DNA of 38,392 bases from the NCBI GenBank assembly GCA_022730015.1, contig DZBU01000009.1, positions 1 to 38,392 of the forward strand, read 5' to 3'. Each line of letters starts with the position of its first letter. Position 1 is the stretch's first letter. Under the pieces are notes generated by a model. The model had not been told where the DNA came from and ran no database searches. It saw only the letters and a program-made list of their open reading frames with translations. Made by a program: the position numbers and the translations under genes. This DNA comes from Candidatus Elulimicrobium sp. GTDB lineage: Bacteria; Patescibacteriota; Minisyncoccia; Phycocordibacterales; UBA918. Of the stretch, positions 1 through 7,923 are shown in pieces.

Positions 1-15
1 GCACAAAACGTTAAG

Positions 16-43
16 AAAAACAGCACCTGCATGCTGTTTTTTA
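16..43 (+). terminator. Intrinsic terminator of an upstream gene outside the window
   Basis: A 10-bp perfect stem (16-25 with 32-41) has a 6-nt loop, and the 3' arm runs into a T tract. It probably ends a gene lying left of the window. Confidence 0.7.
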
Positions 44-300
44 GTTTTGTGAAGCGGAGACATTTTTTTCTCCTCTTCCCTAAGGAGAAAAATAGTCGAG
101 CTGGGGCAGCAAGTACTTATGAACAAAGTGAATTAGTAGCTTGCGCCAGACAAGATTTATTCGTGACCGATTCCTTTTTCGTGTTAAACAAAAACGCATC
201 TCAGCACTTTCACTTACCCCTTACTTTGACACCATTCCCTCCCCTATGGTACCCTCCCTTGTCCTGTTCTTTACAACGTTGTTTTTCAAGGAGGCACTAC
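44..300. other. Non-coding leader/intergenic stretch before the first gene
   Basis: No convincing gene. An open frame runs through it into the first CDS, but it has no start signal and odd composition, so it is not taken as coding. It holds a weak inverted repeat (GGAGA near 55 and TCTCC near 69) and a strong Shine-Dalgarno site at 288-294 for the gene at 301. No confident promoter was identified. Confidence 0.5.
288..294 (+). promoter_or_regulatory. Shine-Dalgarno site (AAGGAGG) fixing the start at 301
   Basis: A full AAGGAGG lies 6 nt before ATG 301. It decides the start against a 90-codon upstream extension of the same frame. Such strong sites are rare in this window. Confidence 0.85.
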
Positions 301-1047
301 ATGGATGGATCTAGAGATTACCCGTACGGCAAATTGGTGTTGAATGATGCGCATTACATCGCAAATGCAGCCAATCAATTCCTCATGGCACTGCAAGAGT
401 TTTCGGAAAGCGGCCTGCGGGAGCAAGAAAACAACCAGCTTGCACAAAAAGGAGTCAAGCTTGGTGATTCGCTACTCCGCACCGCGCAAATACTTACCTC
501 TCGTGGCGTTTTTTCCAAAGAGCGTTACCTGAGTGAAATCCTCATCTACAGTTCAGCGGTGGTCATCGGATGTGAAGTGTGTGCACTTACGCATATCGAC
601 AGCGCCGTGCGCGCAAAAGTTCCCAAGGAGATCACGGAAAGCGTGAATGCGATCGCCCTCTACATTCTGTCGCAGGCCGATGACGATACGTACCTTTTAT
701 TTGATTCGTACGTTACGCACTGGCAGCGATTCGAAGAGTGGCCGTTGCTTGCAGACGACAAAAGAACTAACCTCAAGTTCTACAACCTGGTTGCTCTCCT
801 TATGAGTATGGTGGTTCGCAAACGTCGTTTGCTTCGCTTCCATGCCAAAGAGCTATTCACCAAAACGGATGTCATTCCAGAGGAAATCCTTGAAGTCGCC
901 GGCATCGCACAAGCCATGGGCGGTTTCCCTTCTCGTTGGGAAATTGTCCACGTCTATGATGTCGCCAAACAAATCAGCAGCACCGATGAACTGAGCGATT
1001 CATGGAATAGCCTCTTAGGACTCATTCCCGAACCGCATCACACGTAA
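301..1047 (+). CDS. Unknown soluble protein, 248 aa
   Basis: I do not recognise the family. The protein is predicted soluble and mostly helical, with no signal peptide and no clear membrane segment. It has two close cysteines in the middle (CEVC) and a basic VVRKRR stretch. The start is chosen at 301 because of the perfect Shine-Dalgarno at 288-294; the upstream part of the open frame has poor coding character. It stands alone and ends just before a bidirectional terminator shared with the convergent DUF4105 gene. It is one of a small set of genes here with a strong Shine-Dalgarno, all encoding unrecognised proteins. Confidence 0.75.
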   Translation: MDGSRDYPYGKLVLNDAHYIANAANQFLMALQEFSESGLREQENNQLAQKGVKLGDSLLRTAQILTSRGVFSKERYLSEILIYSSAVVIGCEVCALTHIDSAVRAKVPKEITESVNAIALYILSQADDDTYLLFDSYVTHWQRFEEWPLLADDKRTNLKFYNLVALLMSMVVRKRRLLRFHAKELFTKTDVIPEEILEVAGIAQAMGGFPSRWEIVHVYDVAKQISSTDELSDSWNSLLGLIPEPHHT

Positions 1048-1053
1048 CCTTTC

Positions 1054-1086
1054 AAACACCGCAAAATAACGCGGTGTTTTATTTTT
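1054..1086. terminator. Bidirectional intrinsic terminator
   Basis: A 9-bp stem AAACACCGC (1054-1062) / GCGGTGTTT (1071-1079) is flanked by A and T tracts. It serves the convergent genes at 301-1047 (+) and 1079-1924 (-). The minus-strand stop codon lies in the T tract. Confidence 0.8.
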
Positions 1087-1924
1087 CCAGAGACTCCCTC
1101 ATCTCACGACTGTACGTCGCGCTTTGTTCATCAAGTTCGGTATTGTCGAGCAGGTGCCTCGTTTTGATACTCGCAAAGTCTGCCGACGTATCAATTAGCG
1201 CTAGCTTATAGAGTATCTCATCAAAGTATCCGGGTAGGATGGTCTTCCAGGTAAGCGGGAAGCGTACTTTAGAAATGCGCTCCACTGGGCGGGTAAGCTC
1301 GTTGGTGCAGTTATTGGTGAGGGTATTGTACATGCGCGGACTTTCGTACACGGCGTTGATACTACTGGCAAGCTCGTCAAACAGCCTCCTCGCCTGCTCA
1401 GCGTTGGCCTTAGTTGGGTAGAGGTACACCCGCTCATCACGGTGTCCGGTGCGAACCCCTACGATATCCGCTTCCGAACCAACGACGTAGATGATCTCAA
1501 ACTGTCGGAGTAATCCCAAAAGCGGCGAAAATTCTTCCTCTGGTTCCCGACGGGTTTCTAACGAAACCACTATCTGTTCGCCATCGGTAAAACCAAAACT
1601 GAGAAAGATGTGCGCCAAACCTTCAAACTCATCGAAGTGAGAAATGAACACGTCGACCGAGTCGATCTTAGTGAGGTCAAATGTCCTAGTCTCATATTGT
1701 ACTTCAGCTTGTTTAACATCCGTCCAAATGAAATCACGATAGTTTTCAATAGTGATCTGCGAACTAGTGGCTGAGTAGATAATGTGCGGCAGCTGCTCGT
1801 GGCCAAGCTCCCAGTCACGATCGTGTGATGGCCTAAACAGAATGATCAACAGTACATAGCCAAGCAACCAAATCCCTAAAATGTAGAGGGCGACCTTCCC
1901 CACTCTTCGCCAAGCTTTGTGCAT
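1079..1924 (-). CDS. DUF4105 (Lnb N-terminal periplasmic domain) membrane-anchored protein, 281 aa
   Basis: There is an N-terminal basic stretch and one membrane segment (about residues 10-30), with the rest predicted outside. The middle matches the DUF4105 pattern: a His in AHIFLSFGF (about H105), SLETRRE, FSPLLGLLRQFEIIYVVG, and the LTNNC motif with a conserved Cys (about C206) near the end. The domain is thought to be hydrolase-like, with Cys and His as probable key residues, but its substrate is unknown. ATG 1924 is preferred over an upstream TTG because a -10 box TACAAT (1931-1936) sits 6 nt before the ATG. Family assignment is confident; function is not known. Confidence 0.85.
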   Translation of the reverse strand: MHKAWRRVGKVALYILGIWLLGYVLLIILFRPSHDRDWELGHEQLPHIIYSATSSQITIENYRDFIWTDVKQAEVQYETRTFDLTKIDSVDVFISHFDEFEGLAHIFLSFGFTDGEQIVVSLETRREPEEEFSPLLGLLRQFEIIYVVGSEADIVGVRTGHRDERVYLYPTKANAEQARRLFDELASSINAVYESPRMYNTLTNNCTNELTRPVERISKVRFPLTWKTILPGYFDEILYKLALIDTSADFASIKTRHLLDNTELDEQSATYSREMRESLEK

Positions 1925-1930
1925 TTTTTT

Positions 1931-1936
1931 ATTGTA
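1931..1936 (-). promoter_or_regulatory. -10 box (TACAAT) for a leaderless DUF4105 transcript
   Basis: TACAAT reads on the minus strand with a 6-nt gap to ATG 1924. Transcription would start at or next to the start codon. Confidence 0.55.
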
Positions 1937-2077
1937 CTTCAAGATGACTGCTTCTGCATGTATAAATGGGATAACCTAATGCTCAACCTAGTTAAGAATT
2001 CACTGTACAAGCATATTATTGCTCTCAGGAAATTAAATTTGGCACAGCAAACTGATCGTTCTGATTCACTCTAGTGC

Positions 2078-2083
2078 TATACT
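2078..2083 (+). promoter_or_regulatory. Extended -10 (TGC-TATACT) for the protease gene
   Basis: TATACT is preceded by TGn and followed after 9 nt by ATG 2093. No Shine-Dalgarno fits between them, so the mRNA is probably leaderless. Confidence 0.65.
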
Positions 2084-2092
2084 TTTTAGAAT

Positions 2093-3187
2093 ATGCATTT
2101 TGTGACCGACATTGTCGTTTCAGTACTGACCGGATATTTAGTCTTTACCAATTTTCTTGCCACAGAGATACAATCTTGGTTTATCGACACTTCCGAGACT
2201 TCGGTCATTCTCACAGGAAGCGACGAGGGGATTCCTGGCCTATCATGGCTTCCTAGCTTCATTGGAGACGCAATTCCCGATGTCCTGCTCCAAAGTGCGG
2301 AATATCAACAGGCAGCAGTCAGCGGAGCAGCAGGACTTACCGGTAGCACCACCAACGAACCACTTGAGGCGATCGTGAATATCTTCTGTACTCTTACTAC
2401 AGATGATTACATCCGTACAACAACTGGCACTGGATTCTTTATTGATCCAGATGGTGTCATTATGACCAACGCACATGTTGCTCAATTTCTTTTATTTGAA
2501 GCAACCACGGAAAACGGGGAGACTGACTGTGTGATACGTGGTGGCAATCCAGCCGCCCCGCAATATCAAGCTGAGCTTCTATATATTCCACCAGCTTGGG
2601 TGCAACAAAATGCTGCGGTAATGAGTGCTGCAATACCAATGGGAACAGGTGAGCGTGATTATGCATTGCTCTATGTCAGTAAACGAATCGATGACACCCC
2701 CTTGCCTGCTCGCTTCCCAGCATTAGCTTTTGATGCAGAACTTTTACCAATCTCAATGAGAGGCACAACTGTTATTGCCGCGGGCTATCCAGCAACTGAT
2801 CTACTTACAAACGGGCCAAGTGCAGATCTTCTTCCACAAAAAGCAACGACGACAATCTCCGAGCTCTACACCTTTGGCTCCAATTACGCTGACGTCCTTT
2901 CAATCAGAGGAAGTGTTGTTGGTGCAGAGGGAGCCTCTGGTGGTCCGGTACTTGATCAGAATGGCAACGTGATTGGAATCATTGTGACACGTGGAGATGA
3001 CAGCGTTGATGGACCAGGTAGTCTACGAGCCATCACCCTGTCACACATTGAAAGAACTCTTGAACAAGAAACGGGATTTTCATTAGCACAAAATCTTGGA
3101 GGCAACCTTTCCTTCCGGGCGGAGATATTTGCCAAGACTATGTCTCCTTTTCTGCTAACCATTTTGCAGCAAGCTAACTATCAGTAG
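2093..3187 (+). CDS. Membrane-anchored trypsin-like serine protease, 364 aa
   Basis: An N-terminal hydrophobic segment (about residues 6-25) acts as anchor or uncleaved signal. The chymotrypsin/DegP-type catalytic triad is visible: H128 in TNAHVA, D189 in GERDYALL, and S282 in GASGGPV, followed by the usual GNVIGII. No PDZ domain follows; the C-terminus is a short tail of about 60 residues. It probably acts outside the membrane on envelope proteins. It is a single-gene unit with its own promoter at 2078 and a very strong terminator at 3193. DegP/HtrA relatives normally carry a PDZ domain, so this is better called a trypsin-like peptidase than HtrA. Confidence 0.88.
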   Translation: MHFVTDIVVSVLTGYLVFTNFLATEIQSWFIDTSETSVILTGSDEGIPGLSWLPSFIGDAIPDVLLQSAEYQQAAVSGAAGLTGSTTNEPLEAIVNIFCTLTTDDYIRTTTGTGFFIDPDGVIMTNAHVAQFLLFEATTENGETDCVIRGGNPAAPQYQAELLYIPPAWVQQNAAVMSAAIPMGTGERDYALLYVSKRIDDTPLPARFPALAFDAELLPISMRGTTVIAAGYPATDLLTNGPSADLLPQKATTTISELYTFGSNYADVLSIRGSVVGAEGASGGPVLDQNGNVIGIIVTRGDDSVDGPGSLRAITLSHIERTLEQETGFSLAQNLGGNLSFRAEIFAKTMSPFLLTILQQANYQ

Positions 3188-3192
3188 AAGTA

Positions 3193-3237
3193 CACCAAGA
3201 AGGGGCCCGGCGCAAAGCGCCGGGCCCCTTCTTGGTG
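3193..3237. terminator. Very long GC-rich terminator hairpin
   Basis: A 21-bp perfect stem (3193-3213 with 3217-3237) has a 3-nt loop. It lies between the protease (+) and the DUF5667 gene (-) and probably stops both. It lacks a long T tract. Confidence 0.75.
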
Positions 3238-3274
3238 GAGATTATGACATCAGTCAATTTCCTCTACGCATTTA

Positions 3275-4714
3275 CTAGAGAGGATCAGTTGCCTCTGGGG
3301 AGGTAGTCGAATCAGCTGGGTCTACTTGTTCAGTACTGTTACTCCCCTGCTCAGGCAACTCACTCGTCACAGATCCCTCTTCTGTGTTTTCTGTCTCAGT
3401 AACAAAAGCCTCTTCATTTACCACTGGAACTGGTGTGTGATAGCGCTCCAAAAGAATGAGCATATCCTGAGCTAAAGTATGCGCCTCCTCAGACAAAGCT
3501 ACGAAAGTCTCGTACTCATCAGTTGATGAAGCCATTTTTAATTTCAAATCAAGCACTGTTGTTTGACCTATCTGAACCTTCTCGATAACCGCTTCATCAG
3601 TAACCGTAGCTAGTAATGATTCAATTTGGGTCATCTTGGTTGCAAGGGCTTCGGTTGAACTGGCAATGTTTGCTGACTTTTCTTCACTAGTCAACACAAC
3701 AGGAACAAGAGTATTTATGTCTACTGCCTTAGCAACGACCAATTCATTGATGAACACGATCAATCGCTGTGACCGTTGAAGTACTTCTATCAACGAATGA
3801 CGAGCCGCTTGTTCATCTGTTTCTGCCAAGATAATGACCGATTCAATAGAACGTTCCAAATCTTCAATTCGACGCGTCACACCAGCTTGTTCTTCAGCTG
3901 AAACCACTTCGCCAAGGACACTGCGCAGCTCATAAACACGAGTAGTATTTTGCTCTACTCGAGCCATCAATTTGTCATACGCAGGTAATGTTGAAGATGC
4001 ACTCTGCTCAATCGACTTATCCCGGGATTCATCAATCGCATCTGCAATCAGGCTATTCGTTGTTTTTGAGGAAGCGTCCTCCCCACTGATTATCGACAAG
4101 GCAGTCGTTGTCTCTTCCTCTTCTTTCAAAACAGCCGCTTGTACTTCAAGTGTGGTATCGAGCGCAATGGAAGCAATCGTAGCCTCATCAGCATCCTTAG
4201 TTCGTAACACTTCGATTTCGCGCTTGGCGTTCTCCGTGTGTGTTCGAACAGCAGCAGCTACCTCCGCTTCAACAACTTCAGTAAGTCGCCCCTCACTTGC
4301 CAAAAGACGTGCCTCTGCTAGGCGGCGATTAAGTCGTTCCGTTTCCCACTCTACTTTCTGGAGACTATCAAAAGTAAGCGTACTTCGAAGCTCCTCATTG
4401 AATTGCACTTTTACTGCATACAAAGAATCCCCTGGTATAGCATTTTGGGCCATGAAAGGAAGTGTCACGAAGACAAAAGCAGTAGCTAGAGCTCCATATT
4501 TAAATAGTGCATGAAACGGAACCTTAACCATAGTAAAAGCCTCCGTCACTGTCGGTGCTGCTTGAACAGACTTTTGTTTGGTCCTTAGCTCAGCCGGGAG
4601 TGGGTGATATTCCATGTAGGCAACGACTCGCTCACGAAGCTCACGACGCTCAGCCGCCTGTAGTGTTACAGTCGTAGTGGCTTTTTTGTGAAGTTGTTGG
4701 CTAAATTGTTTCAT
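3275..4714 (-). CDS. DUF5667 domain membrane protein, probable sigma-factor partner, 479 aa
   Basis: A cytoplasmic N-terminus of about 70 residues is followed by one membrane segment (about 72-90). A DUF5667-type domain begins at AIPGDSLYAVK (about 92-102) with FNEELRSTLTF and a helical, Glu/Arg-rich continuation. Long helical stretches run to about residue 430, then a Thr/Ser/Glu/Pro tail. The topology resembles anti-sigma factors, and its start codon overlaps the sigma-factor stop by one base (TAATG), implying translational coupling. I infer that it holds or tunes the sigma factor in response to an envelope signal. No zinc-binding anti-sigma motif (HxxxCxxC) is visible, so that role is a guess from context. 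Confidence 0.8.
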   Translation of the reverse strand: MKQFSQQLHKKATTTVTLQAAERRELRERVVAYMEYHPLPAELRTKQKSVQAAPTVTEAFTMVKVPFHALFKYGALATAFVFVTLPFMAQNAIPGDSLYAVKVQFNEELRSTLTFDSLQKVEWETERLNRRLAEARLLASEGRLTEVVEAEVAAAVRTHTENAKREIEVLRTKDADEATIASIALDTTLEVQAAVLKEEEETTTALSIISGEDASSKTTNSLIADAIDESRDKSIEQSASSTLPAYDKLMARVEQNTTRVYELRSVLGEVVSAEEQAGVTRRIEDLERSIESVIILAETDEQAARHSLIEVLQRSQRLIVFINELVVAKAVDINTLVPVVLTSEEKSANIASSTEALATKMTQIESLLATVTDEAVIEKVQIGQTTVLDLKLKMASSTDEYETFVALSEEAHTLAQDMLILLERYHTPVPVVNEEAFVTETENTEEGSVTSELPEQGSNSTEQVDPADSTTSPEATDPL

Positions 4715-5307
4715 TATGTAATTCGCTTTTGCTTGGCTTTGCGTCGCTCTTCGGCAAATTCATCCCCTGCTTCGATCTTTTGTCGCAGCAGTTTGAGGCC
4801 ACGATGCAGTCTTACCGAAACGACATTCTCACTCTCCTCAATGAGCTCGCTGATCTCTCGTGGACCGAGTTGATCAATGAATCGATAGATGATGACTTCT
4901 CGATACTGCTCAGGCAACTGCTCAAGCAATTCGAAGGCTTTGCGTCCATCAATCGTGGCTGCGAGTCTCTCTACGGTACTCTCCGAAAGATCATCAAACG
5001 ATCCTTCATCAATCCCTTCGATTTCTAAGAGGGCGTCAAGCGAAGTCTCTTTACGCTTGCGATACTCGTCAATAATGAGATTATTGAGCACCTTATATAA
5101 AAACGGTCGAAAAGAATCTATCTTATATCCGTCGCGAATATAAGACCAAACCTTTGTATAGGTATCATGCACCAAATCGATTGCCTTCTCTCGGTTGTTT
5201 ACCCGCAAAAAGGCGTGCCGAAACAGGGCATCATTATACTCATCGAAAGCTTTCAAAAAACGCGTTTCGTGGCCACTTACATTGTCAGCTGATTCCTTCT
5301 CCGCCAT
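4714..5307 (-). CDS. ECF-like sigma-70 family RNA polymerase sigma factor, 197 aa
   Basis: Region 2 is seen in the N-terminal half (FRHAFLRVNN, A-DLVHDTYTKVW, FRPFLYKVLNNLIIDEYRKRK) and region 4 in the C-terminal half (LPEQYREVIIYRFIDQLGPREISEL, then SVRLHRGLKLLR). The short length and absence of regions 1 and 3 fit the ECF group. The ATG at 5307 is preferred to an upstream codon because a perfect TATAAT (5317-5322) lies 9 nt before it. The gene is the first of a two-gene unit with the DUF5667 protein. The target promoters are not evident. Confidence 0.92.
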   Translation of the reverse strand: MAEKESADNVSGHETRFLKAFDEYNDALFRHAFLRVNNREKAIDLVHDTYTKVWSYIRDGYKIDSFRPFLYKVLNNLIIDEYRKRKETSLDALLEIEGIDEGSFDDLSESTVERLAATIDGRKAFELLEQLPEQYREVIIYRFIDQLGPREISELIEESENVVSVRLHRGLKLLRQKIEAGDEFAEERRKAKQKRIT

Positions 5308-5316
5308 GTAAGCACC

Positions 5317-5322
5317 ATTATA
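5317..5322 (-). promoter_or_regulatory. Consensus -10 (TATAAT) for the sigma factor operon
   Basis: TATAAT on the minus strand has a 9-nt gap to ATG 5307. No clear -35 is present. The transcript is probably leaderless. Confidence 0.65.
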
Positions 5323-5375
5323 TACGTAGACGAGCGAACAGGCACTTTCTTTCACGACTCCGGTGGATAAAAGAG

Positions 5376-5399
5376 AAAACCTCCCGCTGGGGAGGTTTT
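5376..5399 (-). terminator. Intrinsic terminator after the small membrane protein gene
   Basis: A 10-bp stem AAAACCTCCC / GGGAGGTTTT has a 4-nt loop and a T-rich run on the minus strand. It separates the 5425-5787 gene from the downstream sigma operon. Confidence 0.8.
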
Positions 5400-5424
5400 G
5401 GGGTACATACAGCCCCTTTATGAG

Positions 5425-5787
5425 TCAAGAAAAGAGGATCTTCCACTTCACCAAGGCATTGTACGATACCAATGATGATGAAATGAGCAACCCTCCCTCG
5501 AATATCCGTGGGAATTCGCTTTGAAAAATGATTCCCAGCACCAAAGGAAAGGCTATATTGATCCAGGCAGCAATGCTCCTTGGTAATGCTCGCGGCGCGA
5601 TAAACAGCAAAATCCATAGCAACCATACTCCTATCACGCACGAAGTAATCAGTCCCAAAGAAAAACCTGCCTGTGGATCGTGGAAAAAGCTATACAAGAG
5701 AGCACTCACTAGAAAAATTGCCAGTGTCGCCATAACCCCCATTACGATGCTTAAAGATACCAAAGCGATATATCTTCCGGTAACCAT
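5425..5787 (-). CDS. Small polytopic membrane protein of unknown function, 120 aa
   Basis: About four hydrophobic segments are predicted (near residues 7-33, 42-65, 72-90 and 95-110), with few charged residues. I do not recognise the family. The start is well fixed: AAAGGAG lies 6 nt upstream of ATG 5787, and a textbook promoter (TTGACT, 17 nt, TATAAA) lies 41 nt upstream. The gene is therefore a stand-alone unit with a leader and ribosome-binding site, unlike its leaderless neighbours. The terminator at 5376 closes it. Confidence 0.8.
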   Translation of the reverse strand: MVTGRYIALVSLSIVMGVMATLAIFLVSALLYSFFHDPQAGFSLGLITSCVIGVWLLWILLFIAPRALPRSIAAWINIAFPLVLGIIFQSEFPRIFEGGLLISSSLVSYNALVKWKILFS

Positions 5788-5793
5788 GATCTA

Positions 5794-5800
5794 CTCCTTT
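5794..5800 (-). promoter_or_regulatory. Shine-Dalgarno site (AAAGGAG) for the 5787 gene
   Basis: AAAGGAG on the minus strand lies 6 nt from ATG 5787. It supports this start. Confidence 0.8.
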
Positions 5801-5827
5801 CTTTAAAGTACGGTTTGTCTGTTCGCT

Positions 5828-5856
5828 TTTATACAGAGCAATTAATCTTTAGTCAA
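5828..5856 (-). promoter_or_regulatory. Sigma-70 type promoter TTGACT-N17-TATAAA
   Basis: The -35 is at 5851-5856 and the -10 at 5828-5833 on the minus strand, with exact 17-nt spacing. It gives a leader of about 35 nt to the gene starting at 5787. Confidence 0.8.
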
Positions 5857-5869
5857 ATACCCCTCCTCC

Positions 5870-6499
5870 CTAAGAGAGACTACCGATGTGTTGCAACAGC
5901 TCTGGAAATTGTTCAATCAGGAAGTGATTCTTGTCTTCAAAAGTCACCAGTTCGGCCTCCGACAGAGCGGATTTGTACTTCAAGGCATGCTCATACGGCA
6001 CTAGGAAGTCGTCTTTGGAGTGGAATATCACTATTTTCCCTACCTTTTTTGCTAACTCTCCTACTCTCTCTGTGTTAAAAGCAAAGTCACCACCATCCTC
6101 ACCCTCGAAGTCAGTTTTCTCAAAGGGCGCTGCCAGCAAAAACAGGGCTTTGATGGTAACTGGTAGTTCATTTTCAGTCAGATACTTAGCCAGAAAATAT
6201 CCCCCCTGTGACCACCCCACCAAGATAACCTCATCGTGTAAGTACTCAAAATACCGCTCAAACCAGATCTTCCACTCCCCGTACTTGGCATTCTGGCTAT
6301 TTGGCATGGCGGGCATGAATACCTCATACGAGTCACCCAGATCGTCTCGAAAAGTACTCGGCCATTTTTTTAGCGTCTCTATCCCTGGTAGATTACGAAG
6401 TTCTTTAGTCCTCAAATGCTCGAGAAAATCTTCATACCGACTATACGCAGTACCACCATGAACATACAATACTTGTTGTTTCTGATCAGAGCCACTCAT
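5870..6499 (-). CDS. RBBP9/YdeN-type alpha/beta serine hydrolase, 209 aa
   Basis: The N-terminus QQVLYVHGG is the usual first strand and oxyanion region of this family. The nucleophile elbow is GWSQGG with S97; the acid is D164 in HSKDD, and H192 lies in EDKNHF near the C-terminus, giving a complete Ser-Asp-His set. The length fits the family. The start at 6499 is chosen because family members begin just before the VHGG strand; an in-frame ATG at 6523 also exists. It overlaps the corA end by 14 nt, so the two are one operon. Substrate unknown; esterases and peptidase-like hydrolases occur in this family. Confidence 0.85.
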   Translation of the reverse strand: MSGSDQKQQVLYVHGGTAYSRYEDFLEHLRTKELRNLPGIETLKKWPSTFRDDLGDSYEVFMPAMPNSQNAKYGEWKIWFERYFEYLHDEVILVGWSQGGYFLAKYLTENELPVTIKALFLLAAPFEKTDFEGEDGGDFAFNTERVGELAKKVGKIVIFHSKDDFLVPYEHALKYKSALSEAELVTFEDKNHFLIEQFPELLQHIGSLS

Positions 6500-7409
6500 G
6501 TTTTTTGAAATACCAAACTCCAATCATTACCAAGCCAATTATAATGGAGATCACAAAAGCAAAGGCGAATGGTTGTTCGGCGAATGGTACTGGTACGTTC
6601 ATACCAAAGAGCGATGAAATAATAGTCGGCACAGTAAGCAAAATAGTAAGTACCGTAAGGGTTTTTATGCGATTGTTCAGACTATTGGCCAAGATTGCTT
6701 CAGAAGCTGTGCGAACGTTTTGAATCGTTTTAAGCAGGGTTCGTGCCGAGTCAACCGCCTGCATATTATCGATCCGAAGGTCCTCCATCACCTCCCTATC
6801 CTCTTCGAAGATTTGAAAATAATGACCGTTCATAACTTGTTGCAATGCAACGTTCGTCGGCAAAAGTGCAGCAACCATGTCATTGAGTCGTTGTTCGTAA
6901 TTCACAAAGCGAAGGATCTCCTTATTTCCTATTTTGCGCAGCTGGACACGATCACGGTGCACCGCCCGTCTGAGTCCAATGAGTTGACGTTCAAACGAGC
7001 GAGTAATGACCTCCATCAACTGAATAAACAGGTTGGTTTTTTGCGTAGTGTGTACCTGTATCTTACTGCTCCAAATAGCCTCAAACTGTGGCACTGGGCG
7101 AAGAGCGACCGTCAGAACAAAGGATTCGCCCATCACCACAAGCAGTGGTGCCGTATCAATATCTTCGGTCTGCTCATTGTAGGGATAGCGAGTGAAGAAA
7201 TACACTAATCCCTCAGAACGTTCAAGACGCGGGACTTCAAAAAAATCTTTTGCGTCTTCGAGAATGCTCGTATCAAGATTCAGTTGTTCTGTAAGCTGTA
7301 GAATCTCTGCCTCTGTTGGTGATTCAGCGTGTATCCACACACCATTTCTCATCCCCTCAATTTTTTTTAACTCGGGATCCTTAACGGTACGAAAGTAATG
7401 CGTTATCAT
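6486..7409 (-). CDS. corA: CorA-family divalent cation (Mg2+/Co2+) transporter, 307 aa
   Basis: A large soluble N-terminal funnel domain is followed by the two C-terminal membrane helices. The signature GMN (about residues 269-271) lies between them, and the basic C-terminus WYFKKHEWL is typical. ATG 7409 is preferred to an upstream GTG/ATG-type extension because TATACT (7417-7422) with TGA in front lies 7 nt before it. It ends in TGA, showing that this organism reads TGA as stop. It should form a pentameric magnesium channel in the cytoplasmic membrane. The hydrolase gene downstream overlaps it. Confidence 0.93.
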   Translation of the reverse strand: MITHYFRTVKDPELKKIEGMRNGVWIHAESPTEAEILQLTEQLNLDTSILEDAKDFFEVPRLERSEGLVYFFTRYPYNEQTEDIDTAPLLVVMGESFVLTVALRPVPQFEAIWSSKIQVHTTQKTNLFIQLMEVITRSFERQLIGLRRAVHRDRVQLRKIGNKEILRFVNYEQRLNDMVAALLPTNVALQQVMNGHYFQIFEEDREVMEDLRIDNMQAVDSARTLLKTIQNVRTASEAILANSLNNRIKTLTVLTILLTVPTIISSLFGMNVPVPFAEQPFAFAFVISIIIGLVMIGVWYFKKHEWL

Positions 7410-7416
7410 GCGTGAA

Positions 7417-7422
7417 AGTATA
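7417..7422 (-). promoter_or_regulatory. Extended -10 (TGA-TATACT) for corA
   Basis: TATACT on the minus strand has a 7-nt gap to ATG 7409 and is preceded by TGn. Leaderless start is likely. Confidence 0.65.
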
Positions 7423-7513
7423 TCATTTATGGTAATACCACTCGCATTTTTTACCAAGAGGTGGTATATTTTGCGGACTCAAATCAAATTTGTGATTGGA
7501 GTCGAAATTGATC

Positions 7514-7535
7514 GGAATGTATTTAAATACATTCC
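7514..7535. repeat. 22-bp perfect palindrome with TATTTAAATA core
   Basis: Arms GGAATG / CATTCC flank TATTTAAATA. It lies between the divergent corA promoter and tRNA-Pro. A second 22-bp palindrome with the same ten-base core but other arms lies at 38268-38289. A second inverted repeat (GATATGTAG 7547-7555 / CTACATATC 7570-7578) follows directly. Operator or cruciform function is inferred only. Confidence 0.6.
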
Positions 7536-7589
7536 CTCTTCGTTCGGATATGTAGGAATGCTACTATTTCTACATATCACTCACTTCAT

Positions 7590-7660
7590 CGGGGTGTAGC
7601 ATAGTGGTAGTGTACGCGGTTTGGGACCGTGTGGTCCGGGTTCGATTCCCGGCTCCCCGA
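7590..7660 (+). tRNA. tRNA-Pro (UGG)
   Basis: Acceptor strands 7590-7596 and 7653-7659 pair, with C1-G72 as typical of bacterial tRNA-Pro and one U6-U67 mismatch. The anticodon stem CGCGG/CCGTG encloses TTTGGGA with anticodon TGG (7622-7624). The T stem CCGGG/CCCGG holds loop TTCGATT. The discriminator is A; CCA is not encoded. Confidence 0.93.
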
Positions 7661-7667
7661 CTAAATG

Positions 7668-7698
7668 GTAAAAGCCTCGATTAAATCGAGGCTTTTAC
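7668..7698 (+). terminator. Terminator of tRNA-Pro
   Basis: A 14-bp perfect stem (7668-7681 / 7685-7698) has a 3-nt loop and TTTT in the 3' arm. It sits directly behind tRNA-Pro. Confidence 0.8.
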
Positions 7699-7824
7699 TT
7701 ATTCAGCAAAGATTGTACTGTTTTCCAGTACAAGAGAGAAAATTTAGAAAGATAAGAAACTATCACTGATTTCACATGAGACAAGAGAGATGGTACAAGC
7801 ACACAAGTGATCCCTGCCTAGATA

Positions 7825-7840
7825 TGTTTCACGTGAAACG
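7825..7840. promoter_or_regulatory. parS site, 15/16 to consensus
   Basis: TGTTTCACGTGAAACG differs from the consensus only in the last base. It lies in the non-coding stretch between tRNA-Pro and yraN. Confidence 0.8.
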
Positions 7841-7923
7841 TTTACTATTCAGTTACACGTGTAACCTCTGCTATGTAGCGAAGATATTACTTCCGCACAC
7901 TTGTGACGTAACGTACAAATGAA

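Noticed and set aside
31-300. N-terminal extension of the first gene to position 31
   Set aside because: It starts inside the upstream terminator hairpin, and AAGGAGG at 288-294 clearly marks ATG 301.
3972-4514. 180-codon plus-strand open frame opposite the DUF5667 gene
   Set aside because: Low-complexity Ser/Ala composition; it is the antisense of a well supported gene and has no start signal.
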